Source: Vulgatibacter incomptus
GTDB lineage: Bacteria; Myxococcota; Myxococcia; Myxococcales; Vulgatibacteraceae
Length of the DNA stretch: 64,000 bases
NCBI RefSeq assembly: GCF_001263175.1
Contig: NZ_CP012332.1
Span: 428,001-492,000, forward strand
Direction of reading: 5' to 3'
Position numbers and translations under genes: made by a program. Positions 10,905 to 19,570 of the stretch are shown piece by piece. Under the pieces are notes generated by a model. The model was not told the origin of the DNA, ran no database searches, and saw only the letters and a program-made list of their open reading frames with translations. Position 1 is the first letter of the stretch. Each line of letters begins with the position of its first letter.

Positions 10905-11336
10905 TCAGTTCACGTAGGCGCGCTGGAACGAGGCAGGGCGCAGGATGGCCTGTCGGCCCTCGAAGTCATCGTCGAGCTCGTGCCAATGATCGACGGCCGG
11001 CTCGCCAAAGGACCAGCAGAGCATCACCTGCCTGTCGCCCCGGCGGGAGGGGAAGTCGACGAGGCCGTCGCCCCGCTTCACGACCACTCCGACCTCGGTG
11101 AGGTTGTCGATGGCCTCCTGAATCTTCGACAGGAGGTGATCGCGGCGGAGCCTCAGCCGCCGATGCCCGTCCGCGAGGTCTTCGGGGATCGGGGTCCCGG
11201 GCAGGGAGCGATCTCCCTGCTGGGACAGGAGCATGCCCGCGCGGGCGAGCTCCATGGAGCGGAACCGGATCCGCTCGAAGGTCTGCTGGAGGAAGGGCAC
11301 CATCCGGTTCGCTTCCTCGATCGAGAAGTAGCGCAT
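10905..11336 (-). CDS. DUF2203 family protein
   Basis: A 143-residue protein of a widespread, uncharacterised family. The N-terminal MRYFSIEEANRMVPFLQQ resembles the usual family start (F-T-x-E-E-A-N-x-x-x-P-x-L). The middle is an Arg-rich helical hairpin, and the C-terminal end has the family's GxVDFPSRRGDRQVMLCWSFGE and WHELDDDFEGRQ motifs. Both GTG (11337-11339) and ATG (11334-11336) are possible starts; AAGG 6 nt before the ATG favours the ATG. The putative promoter would start transcription almost at the start codon. Confidence 0.88.
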   Translation of the reverse strand: MRYFSIEEANRMVPFLQQTFERIRFRSMELARAGMLLSQQGDRSLPGTPIPEDLADGHRRLRLRRDHLLSKIQEAIDNLTEVGVVVKRGDGLVDFPSRRGDRQVMLCWSFGEPAVDHWHELDDDFEGRQAILRPASFQRAYVN

Positions 11337-11345
11337 CACCTACCT

Positions 11346-11373
11346 TCGATAACGCAGGACCAGAGCAGGTCAA
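11346..11373 (-). promoter_or_regulatory. Putative promoter for the DUF2203 gene
   Basis: On the minus strand TTGACC (11368-11373) is followed after 16 bp by TATCGA (11346-11351). The predicted start near 11339 coincides with the GTG/ATG start codons, implying a leaderless or nearly leaderless transcript if it is used. Confidence 0.45.
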
Positions 11374-11556
11374 GGCCTTCACACGCTCGAGCGGGGCTTC
11401 CGACATTGACCTTCCGCGGAGGGTTGGGGACACTGCCGGGCTCGAAATCGATTTGGCGTGCCCAAGCGGAACGGCGTCTCCCGTCGGAGGTGCCCTCTCG
11501 CTTGCGCGCGACGGTGCGTGCGGAAGTCCCGCTTTCGCTGCAGGAAGGGATCGGAA

Positions 11557-13479
11557 ATGGGGACGTCGACGCGGCGGATGATGGTGCTCGCCCTGTTGCT
11601 CTCGGCGTGGGGCTGCAGCCAGGATCGCGTTCAGGAAGTCGAGAATCCGGGCGGCTCTGGAGGGTCTGGCGGTACCGGCGGTTCGGGAGGGACCGACGTG
11701 GTCGACCACGGGCCGCCGGGCACCTGCGAGAACCCCCGTGCGATCGATGCCGCGGTGGCCGAGGTCGGAGTCGGGGCGGTCGCGGGCTCGGTGGAGAACG
11801 CGATCGCGGACCACGACGGAGGCTGCGGCCAGGAGGGCCCGGCCCAGGTCTACCGCTTCACCTCGCTGCGCCGCGGGACGCTCTCGCTCACCCTGGCCGC
11901 GGAGCGCGGCTTCGTCGTCTCCGCCCGCCGGGCCTGTGAAGACGCGGAGAGCGAGATCCTCTGCCTGCCGGAGGAGCTGGCCTCGGATCCGATCGAGCTG
12001 GCAAAGGGCGAGGCGCTCTTCCTGATCGTGGGCGCGAAGGAGAAGCGGGCGGATCCGACGTACGAGCTTCGTCTCGCGTTCACGCCCATCCTCGCCGAGG
12101 GCGAGGCCTGCGGGAAGGACGGCGTGAACGGGGTCTGCGAACCCGGCCTGTTCTGCCGCCCGTCGGAGGGGCGATGCAGGGCCAACGTCCCGCCCCGGCT
12201 CGACTCGGCGGAGGCCTTGATGCGCGGGAGCGGACAGTACCGGTTCCAGGTCGACGGCACGGATCCCGAGGGCCATGTGGCCGGCCTCTACTTCCGCCTG
12301 AAGGACGCGGACGGGAACCCGGTGGCCCTCTCGGGTCTTTACGAGTTGTATACGAACATTTCACCGACTTCGGAGCCCGGCAGCCCGGCGTTCTCGGCGA
12401 TCTTCGCGGGGAGCGTCAACCTCCCGAAGGCGGCCAGGTCGGTGGAGCTCGAGGTGGTCGACACCGGCAGGGCGAGAAGCAACACCCTCTCGGTGGAGCT
12501 GAACGCGCCGACCGTCGTCTCGGAGGGCGAGGCCTGCGATCTCAAGGGCTGGAAGCCCGTGTGCGAGACCGGTCTGGTCTGCCCGCCTATCTCGGCGAAC
12601 CCCACCTGCGAGACGAACGTCCCGCCCGAGATCGTATCGGGCCGCGCGCTGCGCACGGTGGCGGGCAGCCTGATCCTCGTCCTCGACGGGCGCGACGAGA
12701 ACGGGGACGCCACGCAGTACTTCGGCCGCTTCCTGAATGAGAACGGCACGCCGGTTCCGGCCTTCCGGCGTGGGGCCACCGAGGGGACGGGCAACTTCGA
12801 GGCGAGCCCCTCTGGCTCGCGGGATTTTCACTCCGTCGCGGTCTGGCGGGGCTTCTTCTCCAGCTATCCCAACGTGGTGAAGGCGCAGGTCGCGCTCGTC
12901 GACTCCGGCGGGAACCGGAGCGAGCTCGTGGACCTCGAGATCGAGCCGCGCCCGATCGCCGAGCTGGGCGAAGCCTGCGATCTCGGCCTCTTCGAGATCG
13001 CGTGTGCGGAGGGGCTGCTCTGTGGGCCGAGCCCGAGCGGCGAGGGCCGCTGCATGGAGATCGAGTCGGCGCGGGTCGCGAAGTGCGAGGCGGCTCCCGA
13101 GATCCGCCCGGGTGGACGGGCGATCCTCAGCTCGGCCGGCGCGAGCCATTGGGATCCGCCCGTCGAGTGCAGCTTCTATGGGCAGAGCGCCCTGGGCGCG
13201 CCGGAAGCCGCCGCGCGGCTGGTGCTCGACGCGCCGGCTTCGGAGCTGACGATCACCACCGACCTGCCCGGAACCTGGGAGGACAACACCGTCGTCTTCC
13301 TCCTCCCGGGCTGCGGCGAGGACGCCGAGGCCGTCGTCGCCTGCGAGGACGCCTGGAAGGAGTTCGACTTCGTCCGGACGACGCTGGTCGCCAAGGACGT
13401 CCCGGCCGGGCGCTACCTGATCCTGGTCGACACGCCCACCGGGATGGGTCCGGTCGAGATCGGGGTCAGCGCCCGCTAG
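11557..13479 (+). CDS. Large surface lipoprotein with three Cys-rich modules
   Basis: A 640-residue exported protein of unknown function, of the kind common in myxobacteria. Signal sequence MGTSTRRMMVLALLLSAWGC ends in a probable lipidation cysteine, followed by a short GGSGGTGGSGG linker. Three modules begin GEAC and carry spaced cysteines (GEACGKDGVNGVCEPGLFC, GEACDLKGWKPVCETGLVC, GEACDLGLFEIACAEGLLC). Each of the first two is followed by NVPP and an immunoglobulin-like beta stretch. The C-terminal part (about 540-640) resembles a bacterial pre-peptidase-type beta domain (ITTDLPGTWEDNTVVFLLPGC). The ATG at 11557 has AGGAAGGG upstream and is preferred over an in-frame ATG 33 codons earlier, which precedes no signal peptide. 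Confidence 0.88.
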   Translation: MGTSTRRMMVLALLLSAWGCSQDRVQEVENPGGSGGSGGTGGSGGTDVVDHGPPGTCENPRAIDAAVAEVGVGAVAGSVENAIADHDGGCGQEGPAQVYRFTSLRRGTLSLTLAAERGFVVSARRACEDAESEILCLPEELASDPIELAKGEALFLIVGAKEKRADPTYELRLAFTPILAEGEACGKDGVNGVCEPGLFCRPSEGRCRANVPPRLDSAEALMRGSGQYRFQVDGTDPEGHVAGLYFRLKDADGNPVALSGLYELYTNISPTSEPGSPAFSAIFAGSVNLPKAARSVELEVVDTGRARSNTLSVELNAPTVVSEGEACDLKGWKPVCETGLVCPPISANPTCETNVPPEIVSGRALRTVAGSLILVLDGRDENGDATQYFGRFLNENGTPVPAFRRGATEGTGNFEASPSGSRDFHSVAVWRGFFSSYPNVVKAQVALVDSGGNRSELVDLEIEPRPIAELGEACDLGLFEIACAEGLLCGPSPSGEGRCMEIESARVAKCEAAPEIRPGGRAILSSAGASHWDPPVECSFYGQSALGAPEAAARLVLDAPASELTITTDLPGTWEDNTVVFLLPGCGEDAEAVVACEDAWKEFDFVRTTLVAKDVPAGRYLILVDTPTGMGPVEIGVSAR

Positions 13480-13482
13480 AGT

Positions 13483-14940
13483 TCAGGGTCCGTCGTAGAC
13501 CCCGACGCCCGAGCTGGTGCCGATGATCACGCGCCTCGGCGAGTGGGACCGGTCGATCGTGACGCTGAGGATCGCGCCGGGCAGGCCATTGAGGCCGTCG
13601 ATCACACTGGCGAAGTGACCGCCTCGCCAGCGCGCGAGGGCGGCGTCGGTGGCCATCCAGATGCTGCCGTCCGGATCCAGCGCGAGGCCGTAGACGCGGT
13701 TGTCGGGGAGGCCCTGGGCGGTGGTGAGGTAGCTCCAGGTCCCGTCGCCCGCCCTGTGGGCGACGCCGTTGCCGAAGCTCGCCGCCCAGAGGCCGGTTCC
13801 GCCGTCGGTGATCAGGTCCATCACGAAGTCGTCGCCGCCGGGGTCGAGCGCGATGCCGTCGGGCCAGATGTCGACGATGGGGTCGAGAGTGGCCCAGAAC
13901 TGCCCGAGATGCCAGCCCTCGTCGGCGTAGTGGATCAGGCCGCTGCGCGCGTCGCCGCCGATCCAGACGTTGCCGTCGGGGGCGATGGCGAGGCCGCGGA
14001 AGTCGCCGACCCATAGGCTGCCGCCTTTGTCGGTCGCCGCATGCTGGTGCTCCTGCACGATCCCGAAGGCCTGGCTCCACATGGCGACGCCGTGGTTGCA
14101 GCCGAACCAGACGTCGCCCGCGTATTCGCCGGTGAGGACGGGGAGGATCCGGTAGCAGGTCCGCAGCAGGTGGCGGCCGTTCGGGTACTCCGCTGCCGGG
14201 GGCGTGAAGATGTCGAAGTGGGTGCGGTCGACGCGGCGGCCGTTCACGACGATCCGGTCGACGCCGCCGCTGCTTGCGATCTCGGGGGGATCGTTGAGGG
14301 GATCGCTGCTGGGGAAGAGGCCCCGGTAGCCGACGTAGACCTCGTTGGCGCGGCCGCCTGCCACCGAGATCGGGGGATAGGGAGTGAGGCCGTCGGCAGC
14401 GGTGAAGGACTCCCAGGCCGATCCGCCCGACCGGAGGAGGAGGAGCGCCGCGCCGTTCGCGGCCCAGATATTTCCCGCCTGATCGGCGGCGACGCCCCAC
14501 ACGGGCCCGGGGGCCCCGTTCGCTGCTGCCCAGAAGTGGAGGTGGTTGCGGACGTCCGGGTCGGGCGGCGGGCCACCTGTCCCGCCGGGACCGACCCCTC
14601 CGCCGACACCTCCGGCGCCGGGTCCGCCGCTCCCGCCCTGGCCGCCAGACGTTCCCGCGACGCCGCCCGTGCCGCCTCCGATGCTGCCCCCGGTGCCGCC
14701 TCCGACGCTGCCGCCGGTGCCGCCGCCGATGCTGCCGCCCGTACCGCCGCCGATGTTTCCGCCAGCGCCGCCGCCGTTGCCGCCCGTGCCGCCGGGCGCT
14801 CCCGCGGTTCCGCCCGAGCCGGCGCTCTGCAGCGGAGGGTCGTTCGTCGGATCGTGGTGGCACGCTGTAAGCGCCAGCGCAGTCGTCAGCGCCACGCCGA
14901 CCCGAACGAAGGCAATCGGGCTCGCTCCACCTTCCCTCAT
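13483..14940 (-). CDS. Lipoprotein with Gly-rich linker and beta-propeller repeats
   Basis: A 485-residue exported protein. The signal peptide ends LALTACHH (lipobox LTAC). A low-complexity linker of GGTGGSIGGG-type repeats covers about residues 45-110. The remainder has beta-propeller blades like those of two-component-regulator sensor propellers, for example GLPDNRVYGLALDPDGSIWM and GLAIAPDGNVWIGGDARSGL. No catalytic motif is seen; a surface binding or sensing role is an inference. The ATG at 14938-14940 was chosen because it starts the signal peptide and has GGAG about 9 nt upstream. The frame stays open well upstream, but that part is antisense-like sequence over the UspA gene. It converges with the lipoprotein at 11557, leaving a 3-bp gap. 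Confidence 0.88.
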   Translation of the reverse strand: MREGGASPIAFVRVGVALTTALALTACHHDPTNDPPLQSAGSGGTAGAPGGTGGNGGGAGGNIGGGTGGSIGGGTGGSVGGGTGGSIGGGTGGVAGTSGGQGGSGGPGAGGVGGGVGPGGTGGPPPDPDVRNHLHFWAAANGAPGPVWGVAADQAGNIWAANGAALLLLRSGGSAWESFTAADGLTPYPPISVAGGRANEVYVGYRGLFPSSDPLNDPPEIASSGGVDRIVVNGRRVDRTHFDIFTPPAAEYPNGRHLLRTCYRILPVLTGEYAGDVWFGCNHGVAMWSQAFGIVQEHQHAATDKGGSLWVGDFRGLAIAPDGNVWIGGDARSGLIHYADEGWHLGQFWATLDPIVDIWPDGIALDPGGDDFVMDLITDGGTGLWAASFGNGVAHRAGDGTWSYLTTAQGLPDNRVYGLALDPDGSIWMATDAALARWRGGHFASVIDGLNGLPGAILSVTIDRSHSPRRVIIGTSSGVGVYDGP

Positions 14941-15125
14941 GGCGTCTGCTCCATGCTCGCCCACGCGCTCCCGGGGCGTCGATTCGGCTGGACGGACCGC
15001 TCGTCGGAGGCTCGGGGGGAGAGGCGCGTGGGCGCCGAACCCACGCTCGCCCGCCTCCTGCCCGTCCAAGGTAAGGAGCTTTCGCCGAGGCGAAGCGGCC
15101 GGGGGCGCTCCAATGGGGAGACGAC

Positions 15126-15221
15126 GCGTGTGAAGAAATCGGCCCCGCATCAGCGGGCCCGACTTCTTCAGCTCGCGCTTCGCGCGAGAGCGCTCCTTTT
15201 CGTTTGCTCGCCTCCGGCTCA
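15126..15221 (-). repeat. Dispersed hairpin repeat, copy 1 (abuts uspA-like stop)
   Basis: Read on the minus strand it begins at the TGA of the UspA-family gene. It contains the conserved A-rich linker (AGCAAACGAAAAGGAGCG), hairpin 2 (CTCGCGC/GCGCGAG, 15172-15188) and hairpin 3 (15131-15148 with 15153-15170, 18-bp arms, loop ATCA). Hairpin 1 of the longer copies is missing. Confidence 0.9.
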
Positions 15222-16067
15222 GCGTACGATCAGCACCGGGCAGGGCGCTCGGGACGCGAGGTGGCTGGACACGCTCCCGAGGAAGAAGCGGCGCGCCGGC
15301 GAGTGCCCCCGGGAGCCCACGACCAGCAGGTCGATGTTCCACTCCTCCGCGCGCTCGCTCAGCCGGTGGGCGGCGTGTCCCAGATCGAAGGTCGCGGAGG
15401 AAACCTCGGCGCCGGCCTTCATGGCGAGCTCGCGGGCGGCGCAGAGGTCGGCGAGGTTCTCCTTGCCGACGACCTCTTCGACGTCCTCGGAGTCGAGCTC
15501 GATCCCCTCGGGAGGTAGCGGCCAGGGAGGAGGGACGATCGATTCGATCCGCAGCGCGCCGTCCGACCGAGCGGCGAGGTACGCGGCCACCTTCACCGCT
15601 TCGCGCGAACAGTCCGAGCCGTCGAAGCCGACGAGGATGCGGGCGAGGCGGGGGCCGCTGCTCACGCCGGAGGGCACCACGACCACCGACCTCTCTGCCT
15701 GCCGGACGACCTTCATCGAGACGGAGCCGAGCTTCAGGCCGCGCCGCGCGCTCCCGAGGCAGAGGATGTCGGCGCTCGACTCCTCGCCGTAGCCGACGAT
15801 CGACTCCGCGACGGGGCCGTCGAGCTCGACGCGATGGGCGATCGGCGCGACCGAGCCGATCGCGGCCTGGGCCGAGGCGAGGTTCTGCTTGCACTGCTGG
15901 CGAGCCGCCTCGCGGTCGCCGCCGGTGAAGAGACGGTGCGCGACCGGCTCCACCACGCAGATCAGGTCGATGGTGCCCTTCGCCGCTGCGGCGATGTGGG
16001 CGCCCACCAGGCTGGCGTGGAAGGACGAGGTGGAGCCGTCGACCGCGGCCACCACGTGCTCGAACAT
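15219..16067 (-). CDS. Universal stress protein, tandem UspA domains
   Basis: A 282-residue cytoplasmic protein made of two UspA domains (about 1-140 and 145-282). The first begins MFEHVVAAVDGSTSSFHASL, the second RILVGFDGSDCSREAVKVAA. The second ends with the nucleotide-binding signature VVGSRGHSPARRFFLGSVS and PCPVLIVR; the first has the weaker CLGSARRGLKLGSVS. This suggests the C-terminal domain is the better ATP binder. Members act in stress resilience, with precise roles varying. The stop codon is directly followed by a copy of the dispersed hairpin repeat. It is divergent from the DHH phosphoesterase, 155 bp away. Confidence 0.93.
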   Translation of the reverse strand: MFEHVVAAVDGSTSSFHASLVGAHIAAAAKGTIDLICVVEPVAHRLFTGGDREAARQQCKQNLASAQAAIGSVAPIAHRVELDGPVAESIVGYGEESSADILCLGSARRGLKLGSVSMKVVRQAERSVVVVPSGVSSGPRLARILVGFDGSDCSREAVKVAAYLAARSDGALRIESIVPPPWPLPPEGIELDSEDVEEVVGKENLADLCAARELAMKAGAEVSSATFDLGHAAHRLSERAEEWNIDLLVVGSRGHSPARRFFLGSVSSHLASRAPCPVLIVR

Positions 16068-16222
16068 CGCGATCCTCCACGAGAAACGTAGGCACGCGAG
16101 CGGGGTCGACGCTGCGGCGGGTCAATGAAGCTTGAACCCCCACTCGCCAGCGGTTAGCTTGGCCGGCTCACCGAAAAGCCCGACCGGCAACGCGCCGGAC
16201 GCGCGACGAGGCGACGAAGAGC

Positions 16223-17176
16223 ATGCGGCTCAAGGTTTGCTACCACGACAACTGCTTCGACGGCCTCTCCTCGGCTGCCGTGTTCACGCGATTCTTCCTG
16301 GAATGCGTCGATCCGTCCGCCGAGGTGGAGTACCAGGGCCTCGCACACCGCGCGGGCGACCCGTTCGGCCCGGACCTCTTCGACGGCGACGTCAACGCGG
16401 TGGTGGACTTCCGCTACACCCAGAGTCCGCGCCTCGACTGGTACTTCGATCACCACGTCTCGGCCTTCCAGGAGGAGGGTGACGAGGCGCACTTCCGCGC
16501 CGACGCCTCCGGCAAGAAGTTCTGGGATCCGGAGGCAAAGAGCTGCACCAAGTTCCTCGCGCGCGTCGCGAAGGCGAAGTTCGGCTTCGATCCCACGCCG
16601 ATGCAGCACCTCATCGACTGGGCGGATCTGATCGACAGCGCGAAGTTCCCGAGCGCGAAGGCGGCGGTCGAGCTCGAGGGGGCGGCGCTCCAGCTCATGA
16701 CGCTGATCGAGGCGGAGAAGGACCCCGCCGTGCTCCACGGCCTGATCCGCCGCATGCAGCACGAGACGCTGGAGTCGATCGCGGTCACGCCGGAGATCCG
16801 GGCGAAGATCGACGAGCTCCTCGCGCGGCACCGGCGCAACGTGGAGCTCATCCGCGAGCGCGTCTCCGTCGAGGGCGGCATCGTCTTCTACGACATCGCG
16901 GATCAGGGGATCGACAACGTCAACAAGTTCATCCCGTACTATCTGCATCCGGAGTGCCGGTACGGCGTCAACGTCACGGCGTCGAAGAAGCGCGCCAAGG
17001 TGTCGATCGGCACGAACCCCTGGGCGACCTTCGTCCGCACCCACGACCTCGCCAAGATGGCCGAGAAGTACGGGGGAGGCGGCCATCCGGTGGTGGCGGC
17101 GATCTCCTTCCCGCCCGATCAGCTCGAGCGTGCCCGCGCGGTTGCGGCGGAGCTCGCGGCGAAGCTCCGTACCTGA
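16223..17176 (+). CDS. DHH family phosphoesterase
   Basis: A 317-residue member of the DHH/DHHA1 superfamily, which includes oligoribonuclease NrnA-type enzymes and cyclic-dinucleotide phosphodiesterases. Metal-binding motifs are HDNCFDGLSSAAV at residues 8-20 (in place of the usual HxxPDGD form), VDFRY at 61-65 and the DHH triad at 76-78. The DHHA1 substrate-binding part ends with YGGGGHPVVAAISF. Substrate cannot be assigned from sequence; short oligonucleotides or cyclic dinucleotides are plausible. ATG start, normal length, with no obvious operon partner; it converges on trmB with a hairpin between them. Confidence 0.9.
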   Translation: MRLKVCYHDNCFDGLSSAAVFTRFFLECVDPSAEVEYQGLAHRAGDPFGPDLFDGDVNAVVDFRYTQSPRLDWYFDHHVSAFQEEGDEAHFRADASGKKFWDPEAKSCTKFLARVAKAKFGFDPTPMQHLIDWADLIDSAKFPSAKAAVELEGAALQLMTLIEAEKDPAVLHGLIRRMQHETLESIAVTPEIRAKIDELLARHRRNVELIRERVSVEGGIVFYDIADQGIDNVNKFIPYYLHPECRYGVNVTASKKRAKVSIGTNPWATFVRTHDLAKMAEKYGGGGHPVVAAISFPPDQLERARAVAAELAAKLRT

Positions 17177-17198
17177 TCGGGACCGCGGTCACGGCGCG

Positions 17199-17221
17199 GG
17201 CTCCGCCTTTGCGGCGGAGCC
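17199..17221. terminator. Hairpin between convergent DHH and trmB genes
   Basis: Perfect 9-bp stem GGCTCCGCC (17199-17207) with GGCGGAGCC (17213-17221) around TTTGC. It lies between two convergent genes and could terminate both. There is no U-tract. Confidence 0.55.
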
Positions 17222-17233
17222 TCGTCGAAAGCG

Positions 17234-17905
17234 CTACCTTCGGCGCTGGGCGGTGCCCACCGTGGTCGGCGCGAGCGGCGCCGCGGCGTGATGGGGCGGC
17301 CCCTCGGTCCGCGTGAACTTGTAGCGGTAGATCGGCTCATTGCGCTCGAGGTAGCCGCGCTCGCGGCTCGACGGGACCTCGGTGGGGTCGTAGGGCGCGA
17401 GCTGGCCGGCGCCGAAGCGGTTGACGAAGCCGACGGCCTCCAGCGCTTCGTCCATCTCGACGCCGCGGCCCTCCACGTCGGTGCGGACCTCGAGGAGCCC
17501 GCCCGGACGGAGCAGGCTGTAGAGGAGGATGCCGAAGCGATCCTCGACGAGCCGCCTGTCGTGGTGCTTGGCCTTCCACCACGGATCCGGGAACTGGATG
17601 TGGATCACGTCGATCGACCTCGGCGCGAACATCCGCGGGAGGATGACCTTCGCGTCGGTGTCCAGGACGTAGAGGTTCCGCAGGCCCCGGCTCCGCGCCT
17701 TCTCGGCGGTCTCGCGGGCGAGCTTCTTGCGAACCTCGATGGCGACGAGGTCGATCTCGGGGTGAGCTTCCGCCTGTCCGAGGGCGAAGCCGCCCATCCC
17801 CGAGCCGATCTCCACCTCGAGGGGTGCCTGCCTGCCGAAGATCTGCCGCCAATCGACCCGGCCCGCGTAGTCGATGGGGCCCGAGGGTGCGCGCCTGGTC
17901 TCCAT
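17234..17905 (-). CDS. trmB: tRNA (guanine-N7-)-methyltransferase TrmB
   Basis: Uses S-adenosylmethionine to form m7G46 in the variable loop of tRNAs. The 223-residue length is normal. The SAM-binding motif is EIGSGMGGFALGQAEAHP, and the family-specific IHIQFPDPWWKAKHHDRRLV contains the catalytic Asp and tRNA-contact residues. The ATG at 17903-17905 has AGGAG 8 nt upstream, better than an in-frame ATG ten codons earlier. The C-terminal 20 residues after YRYKFTR are a non-conserved Ala/Pro-rich extension. It lies divergent to the AstE-like gene 113 bp away. Confidence 0.95.
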   Translation of the reverse strand: METRRAPSGPIDYAGRVDWRQIFGRQAPLEVEIGSGMGGFALGQAEAHPEIDLVAIEVRKKLARETAEKARSRGLRNLYVLDTDAKVILPRMFAPRSIDVIHIQFPDPWWKAKHHDRRLVEDRFGILLYSLLRPGGLLEVRTDVEGRGVEMDEALEAVGFVNRFGAGQLAPYDPTEVPSSRERGYLERNEPIYRYKFTRTEGPPHHAAAPLAPTTVGTAQRRR

Positions 17906-18017
17906 GCGGCTGCTCCTACCATGCACATGGCGCACGATGCGAGGGTCCTTCGCCGGCCTCGGGCGGCGGGGCGCGGGAAAAAAGCGCGCGATCGCGGGGT
18001 CTGGTAGATTCCCGCCC

Positions 18018-19388
18018 GTGCTGTCCTTTCGATCGATCCCAGTAGCCGCCGTCGCCGCTCTCCTCCTCGTCTCGGGGGAGGTGCGTGCCGGCTCTCCGGA
18101 CGCGGGACCGGAGCTTCCCCCAGGTTTTTCTGCATCCGAGGACGACGGTCCTCCCGACGCATCTGCCGTCCTCGACGCCGAGGGTCAGACCGCGGCGGGC
18201 CCCGCGACCAAGGCGCCAGCGGCGAAGGCTGGAGCGCCGGAGGGCAAGGACAAGGCCCCGCAGGCGAAGCCCGGCGGGCCTGAGGCGAAGGGCGCGGAGC
18301 AGGCAGGAGCGCCTGACTCGCCTGGCGCCCCTGGGACGGTCCAGCTGGAAGGCCAGATGGAGGTCGTCCCTCCGGTTCCCCAGGGCCCGCCGCCCTGGGG
18401 CTCGCTCGCGATCCTGGGCAAGGAGGTCGCGCCTGGTGAAGTGCGCGAGCTCTCCCTGCGGATCAGCGAGTCGTTTTCGGGCTCAGGCGTCGAGATCCCG
18501 GTGGTGGCGATCCGCGGCGAGAAGCGCGGGCCGACCCTCTGCCTGACCGCGGGGATCCACGGTGACGAGCTCAACGGCGTGGAGATCGTCCGCGAGATGG
18601 TCGACCAGACGCGGGCGCGGGGCCTGGCGGGGACGATCATCGCCGTCCCGATCGCGAACCTCCACGGCTTCCAGGGCTCGTCGAGGTACCTGCCGGATCG
18701 CCGGGATCTCAACCGCTTCTTCCCGGGCAAGGCTCGAGGCAACACCGCGTCGCGGATCGCCTTCGAGATCTTCCAGAACGTGATCCGGCACTGCGACAAG
18801 CTGATCGACCTCCACACCGGGTCGTTCCACCGGAGCAACCTCCCCCAGATCCGCGCGGACCTGAAGGATCCCGGGAACCTCGCGCTCGCCAAGGCCTTCG
18901 GCGCCACGGTGATCGTCCACAACTCGGGAGGTAAGGGGACGCTGCGCCGGGCCGCCCAGGACGCGGGGATCCCCGCGATCATCTACGAGGCCGGCGAGCC
19001 GATGCGCTTCCAGGCCCAGGAGATCAAGCGCGGCGTCTTCGGCGTGCGGAACGTCCTCGTGAACCTCGGCATGATCAAGGGGAGCCGGGTGAACCTGGGC
19101 GAGCAGCGGATCTTCTACGAGACCCGGTGGGTGCGGGCGGAGCGCGGCGGGATCCTCGTGAACGAGGTCCGCCTGGGCGACGAGGTGCGCGAGGGCGACA
19201 TCCTCGGCACCATCACCGACCCGATCCGGAAGGGAAAGTCGGTGGTGGTCTCGCCCTATCGAGGGCGGGTCATCGGCATGGTGCTGGCTCCCGTGATGAT
19301 CCCGGGTTACGCCGCGTTCCACATCGGCATCCCGGGCAACAAGCCCGTGGACACCGACGACACGATCGACCAGGACCGTCCCGAGTAG
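18018..19388 (+). CDS. Secreted succinylglutamate desuccinylase/aspartoacylase-family zinc protein
   Basis: A 456-residue exported protein. A signal peptide ([20 protein letters not shown]) is followed by a Pro/Ala/Lys-rich linker to about residue 120. The M14-like AstE/AspA domain has GIHGDE, with zinc ligands H181 and E184, and DLHTG with the third zinc ligand. The C-terminal lobe has a biotinyl/lipoyl-like beta fold ([19 protein letters not shown]). Family members remove acyl or amide groups from small molecules; a periplasmic substrate here is unknown. The GTG at 18018 was chosen because it starts the signal peptide; the frame is open upstream but runs over trmB. Confidence 0.85.
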   Translation: MLSFRSIPVAAVAALLLVSGEVRAGSPDAGPELPPGFSASEDDGPPDASAVLDAEGQTAAGPATKAPAAKAGAPEGKDKAPQAKPGGPEAKGAEQAGAPDSPGAPGTVQLEGQMEVVPPVPQGPPPWGSLAILGKEVAPGEVRELSLRISESFSGSGVEIPVVAIRGEKRGPTLCLTAGIHGDELNGVEIVREMVDQTRARGLAGTIIAVPIANLHGFQGSSRYLPDRRDLNRFFPGKARGNTASRIAFEIFQNVIRHCDKLIDLHTGSFHRSNLPQIRADLKDPGNLALAKAFGATVIVHNSGGKGTLRRAAQDAGIPAIIYEAGEPMRFQAQEIKRGVFGVRNVLVNLGMIKGSRVNLGEQRIFYETRWVRAERGGILVNEVRLGDEVREGDILGTITDPIRKGKSVVVSPYRGRVIGMVLAPVMIPGYAAFHIGIPGNKPVDTDDTIDQDRPE

Positions 19389-19570
19389 CCGGGCGCATGG
19401 CGCCGCCACCTCTGGCGCCGCGACCCCGCCAGAGGGCCGGCCAAGGCAGCGATCGCCGGGCCCGGTCCTTCTGGGCCTGGCGTCGGGTCGAGAACGTCCC
19501 GGGCGCCGGACGAGGTCGACGCTCCATCGCTGGCGAGCGAGATTCAGCGAGGTTAGCCTCCGCGATCACC

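Noticed and set aside
11406-11434. Promoter TTGACC-17-GACACT for the lipoprotein at 11557
   Set aside because: The -10 element matches too poorly, and such matches are expected by chance.
13483-16143. One continuous minus-strand frame spanning the UspA gene and the propeller lipoprotein
   Set aside because: Its first 400 codons are out-of-frame UspA coding sequence and the dispersed repeat. A proper lipoprotein signal peptide starts at 14940.
16120-16222. Promoters in the UspA-DHH divergent gap
   Set aside because: TTGACC and TTGAAC are present, but neither has a reasonable -10 at 16-18 bp.
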